Part shown: piece by piece, positions 8,409 through 14,992 of the stretch
Numbering within the stretch: position 1 is the stretch's first letter
How the letters are laid out: each line of letters opens with the position of its first letter
DNA from: Hymenoscyphus infarciens
Taxonomy: Eukaryota > Ascomycota > Leotiomycetes > Helotiales > Helotiaceae
DNA length: 14,992 nucleotides
Assembly: GCA_001414345.1 (NCBI GenBank)
Contig: LLCB01000638.1
Span: forward strand, 1-14,992
Direction: 5' to 3'
Made by a program: the position numbers and the translations under genes
Notes under the pieces: model-generated
The model's database searches: none
What the model was told of the DNA's origin: nothing
Seen by the model: the letters and a program-made list of their open reading frames with translations, nothing else

Positions 8409-9992
8409 GAGTAATTTAAGCCGATTTATAAAACGATTTAAAGTAAGAAACCGATTTATAAAACGATTTAAGGTAATTTAACCTAATTTATAAAACGATT
8501 TAAAGTAAGAAACCGATTTATAAAACAATTTAAAGTAATTTAACCTAATTTATAAAACGATTTAAAGTAAGAAACCGATTTATAAAACGATTTAAGGTAA
8601 TTTAACCTAATTTATAAAACGATTTAAAATTATAAACTAATTTATAATCTAGCTCTTAACTTAGTTTAAAAAATATGTCTAATATAAAGTACTTAGAAGA
8701 AAAAATAAAAAGTCTAGAGAGAGTGTTTTTTTTTTCAGAGGCGATTTAAGAGACTTTTTATATATAAACTTTAATTAGTAATTATATATTAATAATCCTT
8801 ATAAATAGGGCTACTAGCCTATAAAAGATAGAAGTCACGTGACTAAAGTGGGTCATATGGTGGGGCGTGGCTTTCGTACTAGGGTTGCTCTTGCTAAACA
8901 CGGTACGCTATATATAACTAGTTACGTAACTGCTAAGACCTAGCGCACGGGCTATCCCCACCTTCGACTTCGACTTCGACACTTCGACATTTCGACACTT
9001 CGATACTTCGACACTTTACTTCAACGACGACGACGACGACGATAACTCTCTATTACAATCGCATCGTATTCGTTACTCGGCATCGGGCCGCTTATCGGCA
9101 TCGTAATCTACGTCGTATTCGTCGTATTCGCTACCCCGGTCAATTCTACGTCGTCGAACAACATCGGCTAGTACAGGCACATTTCACGGTCGGACTTTCA
9201 GCAGAGCGAATAAGAAGCCCTGAATTAGTCGCCTAGCGAATCAGAAGCCTCGGATTTGTCATCTACGTCATCGCTATCGCTGTCGCTATCGCTGTCGCTG
9301 TCGCTATCGCTGTCGCTGTCGCTGTCACTGTCGCTTTTATAATACGTACTATTTCTACCCTTACTTCCTAAACTAACGTACGTGTAGTTTCTAACCGACC
9401 GACCGATCTAACTAATCAAATCGAGGCATACATACAGGGATGACGTCATTTAGGTCGGTGGAATCGGTAGAATCAGTGGAATTGGTGGAATTGGTAGAAT
9501 TGGTAGAATTAGTAGAATTGGTAGAATTAGTGGAATTAGTAGAATTGGTAGAAGTAGGACTTAAGCATTCGACGAACCTGGGCATGTTGTATAAGAGTAG
9601 TGTAGCTACGTAATATACGCCTGATCACGTGATTCCAGTCTTTTTTTTATATTCGCTAGTGATTTTTTTAGTACTACTTTAAGGCTACTCTAATACTAAG
9701 TTACTACTAGTTTAAGGCGAGTCTAGAATTAAGTTAAACTAGTATCCGACACTAACTTAACTCACCTAACCCGGTTCATAACCTGGTTCAACTCGCTGAA
9801 ACGAGTCAGGTTTTACTGCTATGAATTATCTTAAGTCAGTTTTAAAGTATGTTTAACCTAGTTCTTAAATTATTTTAAACTACTTTAATCTATTTTATAA
9901 ACTAGCTCGAATACGCTTCTAGAATCGGTCTAAATCACCTCTAAACCCGATTCAACCCTGACTTAAAACCCTCGCAGGTTAGTAGTAAAGTA
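8285..9992 (+). mobile_element. Type 1 non-coding repeat element, copy C (best preserved type 1 copy)
   Basis: A complete copy of 1708 bases with the same ends as copy B. It has the 5' block with ~30-base repeats (about 8390-8625), core from about 8709, and type 1 tail ending at 9992. The core keeps many CA and TG dinucleotides and intact palindromes: GTCACGTGAC (8834-8843), TGACGTCA (9441-9448) and ATCACGTGAT near 9624. It holds microsatellites: (CTTCGA)n about 8963-9020, (CGA)n about 9023-9045, (GCTGTC/GCTATC)n about 9268-9335, and (GGTGGAATT)n about 9455-9555. This copy has therefore had less RIP than A, B, D or E. No reading frame is supported, and no target duplication is seen: the left flank is GTATTAAAC and the right flank TCTTAGTAG. 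Confidence 0.8.
9268..9335 (+). repeat. (GCTGTC/GCTATC)n microsatellite in the core of copy C
   Basis: About ten six-base units lie in a row. Shorter or RIP-altered versions lie at the same place in A (about 590-630), B (about 5283-5310) and E (about 12258-12285). Confidence 0.85.
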
Positions 9993-10009
9993 TCTTAGTA
10001 GTATAATAA
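9993..10009 (+). other. Possible 17-base remnant of the type 2 5' block between copies C and D
   Basis: TCTTAGTAGTATAATAA resembles the sequence just before the core in element F (TATTAGTAGTATATTAAC in F's own direction). This suggests C and D both lie in the 5' block of element E. The match is short, so this is tentative. Confidence 0.4.
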
Positions 10010-11643
10010 TACTTATATACCCTCTACTAGGGTTTTAAGCTAGTATCAACTTAGACTTAATACCGGTTTAATACTAGTTTAAGATATAAGTTATTTCTTA
10101 AAGTAGCTCTAATACGTTTTATAAAACGATTTAAAGTAATTTAAGTTAATTTATAAAACGATTCAAAGTAAGAAACCGATTCATAAAACGATTTAAAGTA
10201 AGAAACCGATTTATAAAACAATTTAAAGTAATTTAAGCTAATTTATAAAACGATTTAAGGTAATTTAACCTGATTTATAAAACGATTTAAAATTAGAAAC
10301 TAACTTATAATCTAGCTCTTAACTTAGTTTAAAAAATATATCTAAAATAAAGTACTTAAAAGAAAAAAAAAAGTCTAGAGAGAGTGTTTTTTTTTTCAAA
10401 GGCGATTTAAGCGGCTTTTTATATATAAACCTTATATAATTTTTATATTCTAGTAGTTCTTAAATTTAGGGCTATTAGTGTATAAATTTTATAAGTTACG
10501 TAACTAAAGTAGGTTATATAGTAGGGCGTGGCTTTCGTACCAGAGTCGCTCCTGCCGAACACGGTACGCTACGTATAACTAGCTACGTAATCGCTAAGAC
10601 CTAGTATATAGGCCACTCTTACTTTCGACTTCGACTTCGACTTCGACTTCGACTTCGACTTTGACTTCGACTTCGACATCTTCGACTTCGACACTTCACT
10701 TCGACGACGACGACGACGACGACAACAACGATAACTCTCTTTCGTTATCGTATTATATTTGTTACTCGGTATTAGGCCGCTTATTAGTATTATAATCTAC
10801 GTTGTCTTTATTATATTCGCTACCCCGGTTAATTCTACGTCGTTGAATAATAACCTCTTATTTTTCGACGATTTAGACATATTTTATAGTTAGACTTTTA
10901 GGTAAGTAAACCAGAGCCCTTGAATTAGTTGCCTAGCGAATTAGAAGTATTAGATTTGTTATCTACGTTATCGCTATTACTGTCGGTACGTACTGTTTCT
11001 ACTCTTACTTCCTGAACTAACGTGTGTGTCTTATAGTTTCCGACTAACCGACCGACTAACCGACCGACCGATCGAACTAATCAAATCGAGGTATATATAT
11101 AGGGATGACGTTATTTAGGTCGGTGGAACATTCAGTGGAATAATCGGTGGAATCGGTGGAATTAGTGGAATTAGTAGAATTAGTAGAATTAGTAGAAGTA
11201 GAACTCGGGCATTTAGGTATATTATATAAGAGTAGTATAGCTATATAATATATATCTAATTACGTGATTTTAGTCTTTTTTTATATATATTCGCTAGTGA
11301 TTAGTTTTTAGTACTAATTTAAGGCTACTCTAATACTAAGTTATTAAGGCGGGTCTAGAATTAAGTTAAACTAGTGTCTAACACTGACTTAACTTACTTA
11401 ACCCAGTTTATAACCTAGTTTAACTCGCTGAAACGAGTTTAACTCGCTAAAACGAGTTAGGTTTTACTACTATAAATTATCTTAAGTCGGTTTTAAAGTA
11501 TATTAAACCTAGTTCTTAAATTATTTTAAACTACTTTAATCTATTTTATAAACTAGCTCGAATACGCTTCTAGAATCGGTTTAAATCACCTCTGAACTCG
11601 ATTTAACCTTGACTTAAAACCCTCGCAGATTAGTAGTAAAGTA
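10010..11643 (+). mobile_element. Type 1 non-coding repeat element, copy D
   Basis: A complete copy of 1634 bases from TACTTATATACC to AGTAGTAAAGTA. It has ~30-base repeats at about 10115-10295, core from about 10370, and a long (TTCGAC)n run at about 10623-10690 followed by (CGA)n. RIP is intermediate: the core reads GTTACGTAAC (10494-10503) and the half-converted TGACGTTA (11106-11113). A tandem duplication of AACTCGCTRAAACGAGTT, itself an inverted repeat, lies near 11420-11460. The right end joins element E directly at its core start. No reading frame is supported, and the flanks do not show a target duplication. Confidence 0.8.
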
Positions 11644-12343
11644 CTTAAAAAGTACTTAGAAGAAAAAATAAAAAGTCTAGAGAGAGTGTTTTTTTTTTAA
11701 AGTCGATTTAAGCGACTTTTTATATATTAACTTTAATTAGTAATTATATATTAATAATCCTTATAATTAGAGCTACTAGTATATAAGTTTTAGTAAGTTA
11801 TATAACTAAAGTAGGTTATATAGTAGAGCGTAGCTTTTATACTAGGATTACTCTTATTAAACATAGTATACTATATATAACTAGCTACGTAACTACTAAG
11901 ACCTAGCGTATAGACTACTTCTACCTTCGACTTCGACTTCGACTTTAACTTCGACTTCGACTTCGACTTTAATACTTCGACTTTAATACTAAGTATCTTC
12001 GACTTCGATATCGACGACGACGACAACGACGATAACTATCTCTTACTATTATATTATATTCGTTGCTTAGCTTTAGGCTGCTTATTAGTATTATAATCTA
12101 GGTTATATTCGTTATATTCGCTACTCTAGTTAATTCTACGTCGTCGAATAATATTAGCTAATATAGGTATATTTTATAGTTAGACTTTTAGTAGAGTAAA
12201 TAAGAAGCCTTAAATTAGTTACCTAGTAAATTAGAAGTATTAGATTTATTATTTATATTATCGCTATTACTATTACTATCGCTTATATAATATATACTAT
12301 TTCTACTCTTACTTCTTAAACTAACGTACGTGTCTTATAGTTT

Positions 12344-12384
<41 letters not shown>

Positions 12385-12484
12385 CGACTAATTAAACTAA
12401 TTATATTAAAGCATATATATAGAGATAACGTTATTTAGGTTAGTAGAATATTTAGTAGAATAATCAGTAGAATAATTAGTAGAA
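11644..12484 (+). mobile_element. Type 2 repeat element E, core part (left of the F insertion)
   Basis: Starts CTTAAAAAGTACTTAGAAG, the same core start as in F, and contains the whole shared core up to the GTAGAAT array. It is heavily RIP-mutated: GTTATATAAC near 11797, TAACGTTA (12426-12433), and a (CTAA)n run at about 12346-12382 where better copies have CGAC-type units. Its 5' block is displaced by copy D. The sequence continues at 14233 beyond F; the array at the break is repeated on both sides. Confidence 0.7.
12475..12484. repeat. Target site duplication of element F, left copy
   Basis: ATTAGTAGAA precedes F and is identical to 14233-14242 after it. The surrounding GTAGAAT array is repetitive, which weakens the case, but the match falls exactly at the element ends. 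Confidence 0.6.
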
Positions 12485-12593
12485 TACTGTACTGCCGAAC
12501 CGCTATTTGCTCAACACTAATTCAACTCCGATTCGACTCCGATTCGAATGAAGGTTGACCTAGGGTCAGATTAGTATTAGAGTGGTTCTATTA

Positions 12594-12880
12594 GTTCGGA
12601 ACCGATTCGGAACCAATTCGGAACCGGTTTAGAACCGGTTCAGAGCCAGTTCAGAGAAGTTCCACTAGTTCGGAGCCGGCTCGGAACCGATTTAGAGCTA
12701 GTTCAGAGCTAGGTCTGAAGGAGAGCCAAATCAGTTTCTTAATCCATAACACCTTGAACGCATCTGATCCAGAGTCGACTTTGTATAAATAGTTCCGAAC
12801 TAGTTCGGAACTGGTTCGGAACTGGTTTAGAACTGGTTCGGAACTGGCTCAGAACAAGGTCAGAGCTAGTTTTAGGCTAG
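12594..12880. repeat. 11-base tandem repeats in the F tail
   Basis: Two arrays (about 12594-12655 and 12786-12850) have the unit GGAACCGGTTC or GTTCGGAACTG, which is nearly self-complementary. RIP-decayed forms (CTAGTTCTAAA) fill the tails at about 1470-1650 and 14470-14775. Confidence 0.8.
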
Positions 12881-13466
12881 TACTGAAAAAGAATTAAGAA
12901 TAAAAGAGCTTGAAAAAGAGCTTGAAAAAAGGACTTGAATTTGAAATCACGTGACCAGGTGTATATTACGTGGCTACACTACTCTTACGTAACATGCCCT
13001 GGTTCGTCGAATGCTCGAGTCCTGCTTCCACCAATTCCACCAATTCCACCAATTCCACCGATTATTCGTTCCACCGAATGTTCCACCGAATGTTCCACCG
13101 ACCCAAATGACGTCATCCCTGTATGTATGCCTCGTTGTGATTGGTTCGGTCGGTCGGTGGAAACTATAAGGCACGCACGTCAGTTCAGGAAGTAAGGGTA
13201 GAAACAGTACGTACCGACAGCGACAGTGATGACGTAGATGACAAATCCGATGCTTCTGATTCGCTAGGCGACTAATTCGAGGGCTCTGATTCGCTCTGCC
13301 GAAAGTCCGACCGTGAAATGTGCCTAAATCGTTGAAAAAGAGGTATGTTGTTGTTATTGTTCGACGACGTGGAATTGACCAGGGTAGCGAACGCGACGAA
13401 TACAACGTGGATTACGATGCCGATAAGCGGCCCGATGCCGAGTAATGCGATAGCGATAGAGAGTTA

Positions 13467-13467
<1 letters not shown>

Positions 13468-13497
<30 letters not shown>

Positions 13498-13550
13498 AGT
13501 GAAGTGTCGAAGTGTCGAAGTCGAAGTCAAAGTCGAAGTCGAAGTCGAAG
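13468..13550. repeat. (CGT/CGA)n and (GAAGTC)n microsatellites in the F core
   Basis: Ten or more CGT triplets (about 13468-13495) are followed by GAAGTC-type units to about 13550. These generate the runs of Asp, Arg and alternating Asp-Phe seen in short open frames on both strands. Confidence 0.85.
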
Positions 13551-13914
13551 GTGCGGGTGGCCCGTGCATACGCCAAGCCTACTACGTAGCTAGTTGTACG
13601 TAGCGCACCGTGTTCGGCAAGAGCGACCCTAGTACGAAAGCCACGCCCCACCATGTAACCCACTTTAGTCACGTGATATAATAAAACTTATACGCTAGTA
13701 GCCCTAAACATAAGGATTATTAATATATACTTACTAATTAAAGTTAATATGTAAAAAGTCGCTTAAATCGCCTTTGAAAAAAAAAACACTCTCTCTAGAC
13801 TTTTTATTTTTTCTTCTAAGTACTTTTTAGGTGTTAATATACTACTAATATATAGCTAGTATATACTAAAGCTAGTATTAGTTATAATAGAATAGCTTAA
13901 GCTACTTAGAACTT

Positions 13915-14160
13915 CTCGGAATAGGTTCGGAATAGGTTCGGAATAGGTTCGGAACCTCTCTGAATATAATCGGAACCTTAGAACCTCTCTAAACTATAGC
14001 TAGCTATAGCTCTAATTAATTCAACGATTCGGAATAGGTTCGGAACCTCTCCGAATAGGATCCGAACCTCGGAACCTCTCTGAATATGATTAGAACCTCT
14101 CTGAATAGAATCGGAACCTTAGAACCTCTCTGAATAAGATCGGATACTATGTCGACTCTT
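13915..14160. repeat. GGAACCTCTCTGAATA repeats in the F 5' block
   Basis: First come three copies of a 12-base unit GGTTCGGAATAG (about 13923-13955), then interspersed copies of GAACCTCTCTGAATA about 15-30 bases apart up to 14136. The palindrome TATAGCTAGCTATA lies near 13995-14008. Confidence 0.7.
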
Positions 14161-14232
14161 ATTTAAGCTCTTAAAATTAATTTAATACTAATTTAAACTA
14201 GTTTTAAGTAAAAGCGAGTAGGCATATACGTA

Positions 14233-14242
14233 ATTAGTAGAA
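14233..14242. repeat. Target site duplication of element F, right copy
   Basis: ATTAGTAGAA, identical to 12475-12484, directly follows the TACGTA end of F. Confidence 0.6.
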
Positions 14243-14903
14243 TAATCAGTAGAATAATTAGTAGAATTAGTAGAATTAGTAGAAGTAGAACTTAAGTATT
14301 TAGATATATTATATAAGAGTAGTATAGCTACGTAATATACGCTTAATTACGTGATTTTAAATTTAAGTCCTTTTTTTAAGCTCTTTTTTAAGCTCTTTTT
14401 TAAGCTCTTTTTTAAGCTCTTTTATTCTTAATTCTTTTTTAGTACTAGCCTAAAACTAGCTCTAACCTTATTCTAAACTAGTTTTAAACGAGTTCTAAAC
14501 TAGTTTTAAACTAGTTCTAAACTAGTTTAGAACTATTTATATAAAGTCGACTCTAGATTAGATATATTTAAGGTATTATAAATTAAGAAACTAATTTAGC
14601 TCTCTTTTATACCTAGCTCTAAATCGGTTCTAAACTAGCTCTAAACTAGTAGAACCTCTCTAAACCAGTTTAGAACTAGTTCTAAATTAGCTTTAAACTA
14701 GTAGAACCTCTCTAAACTAGTTCTAAACTAGTTCTAAACTGGTTCTAAATCGGTTCTAAATCAGTTCTAAACTAATAGAACTACTCTAATACTAATCTAA
14801 CTCTAGGTTAACCTTAATTTAAACCGGAGTTGAATCGGAGTCGAATTAGAGTTGAATTAGAGTTAAATTAGTATTAAGCAAATAGCGGTTTAGTAGTATA
14901 GAA
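14233..14903 (+). mobile_element. Type 2 repeat element E, tail part (right of the F insertion)
   Basis: Resumes in the GTAGAAT array, includes the core end (GTATAGCTACGTAATATACG and TTACGTGATTTT, about 14310-14357) and a TTTTTTAAGCTC array (about 14370-14420). The type 2 tail with many CTAGTTCTAAA units follows, and ends GCGGTTTAGTAGTATAGAA, parallel to 1281-1748. RIP is heavy. The remaining bases, 14904-14992, are AT-rich with nothing recognised. Confidence 0.7.
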
Positions 14904-14992
14904 GTTAGTTAAAATAAATAACTTATTAAAAAATTAATTTAATAAAAGTATTAAAAGTCTATACTTAGATAATACTAAGGAATTTAAGTCTA

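Larger units (their letters stand above)
12485..14232 (-). mobile_element. Type 2 repeat element F, complete, inverted, largely unmutated
   Basis: Read on the minus strand it starts TACGTATATGCCTACTCGC (14232 inward). It has a 5' block with GAGAGGTTC-type repeats (14160-13915), the shared core (about 13830-12945), and a tail of 11-base repeats ending GCGGTTCGGCAGTACAGTA at 12485. The two ends are weakly inverted copies of each other (TGCC-n-A-nn-CGCT). CA and TG are common through the core and tail, so this copy largely escaped RIP. CACGTG (near 12948 and 13670) and TGACGTCA (13108-13115) are intact. Several open frames of 71-143 residues on both strands arise from microsatellites, including Asp runs from (CGA)n at about 13468-13497. 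None looks like a real gene. Confidence 0.75.

Noticed and set aside
8285..11643. Copies C and D as the two long terminal repeats of a retrotransposon
   Set aside because: Only 17 bases separate them, there are no TG...CA-type ends, no primer-binding site, and no gag-pol remnant.
12346..12382. (CTAACTAA)n run as a telomeric or CRISPR-like repeat
   Set aside because: It is the RIP-decayed form of a CGAC-type microsatellite at the same place in other copies, and there are no spacers.
12935..13672. Open frames of 71-143 residues on both strands in the F core
   Set aside because: They overlap one another on both strands, consist mainly of microsatellite translations (Asp, Arg, Asp-Phe, Pro-Pro-Ile runs), and are open because this copy lacks RIP stops. 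I see no conserved domain or initiation context.
1..14992. tRNA or rRNA genes
   Set aside because: No A-box or B-box pair with a foldable cloverleaf and no rRNA-like conserved stretch was found by eye.

Overview
The window looks like a gene-poor, AT-rich repeat block from a filamentous ascomycete (Pezizomycotina-type) genome. CA and TG dinucleotides are almost absent over most of it while TA is everywhere, which is the signature of repeat-induced point mutation (RIP, CpA to TpA on either strand). I see no intact protein-coding gene and no RNA gene. What is present is a nest of transposable elements, most of them wrecked by RIP. Species cannot be named from the sequence. All boundaries and alignments were made by eye.

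Layout, left to right. Positions 1-1280 are a 5'-cut copy (A) of a non-coding element called here type 1. It is followed by the 3' part of a related type 2 element (1281-1748), which abuts the C-terminal part of an old Mutator-like (MULE) transposase gene, MULE-1 (1749-2709). MULE-1 is interrupted by a second, complete MULE, MULE-2 (2710-7887), which has 30-bp terminal inverted repeats (27/30 matching) and identical 10-bp target duplications. MULE-2 carries a RIP-destroyed transposase reading frame (about 3173-7623), itself split by a type 1 insertion, copy B (4332-5973). MULE-1 resumes at 7888 and ends in its own terminal repeat near 8123.

An inverted type 1 fragment (8157-8284) then forms a foldback with the start of copy C (8285-9992). 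Copy D (10010-11643) and a type 2 element E follow. E is split (11644-12484 and 14233-14903) by a complete inverted type 2 element F (12485-14232) flanked by 10-bp direct repeats. The core of F and part of copy C are the only long stretches with normal CA/TG content, so they are the least mutated copies.

The same ~900-base core, rich in microsatellites and holding CACGTG and TGACGTCA palindromes, occurs six times (A-F) but is joined to two different sets of ends. Comparing the copies gives an internal record of RIP: TGACGTCA is intact in C and F, half converted in D and fully converted to TAACGTTA in A, B and E. Inferred insertion order: MULE-1, then MULE-2 into MULE-1, then type 1 copy B into MULE-2; separately E, then D next to it and F into it.
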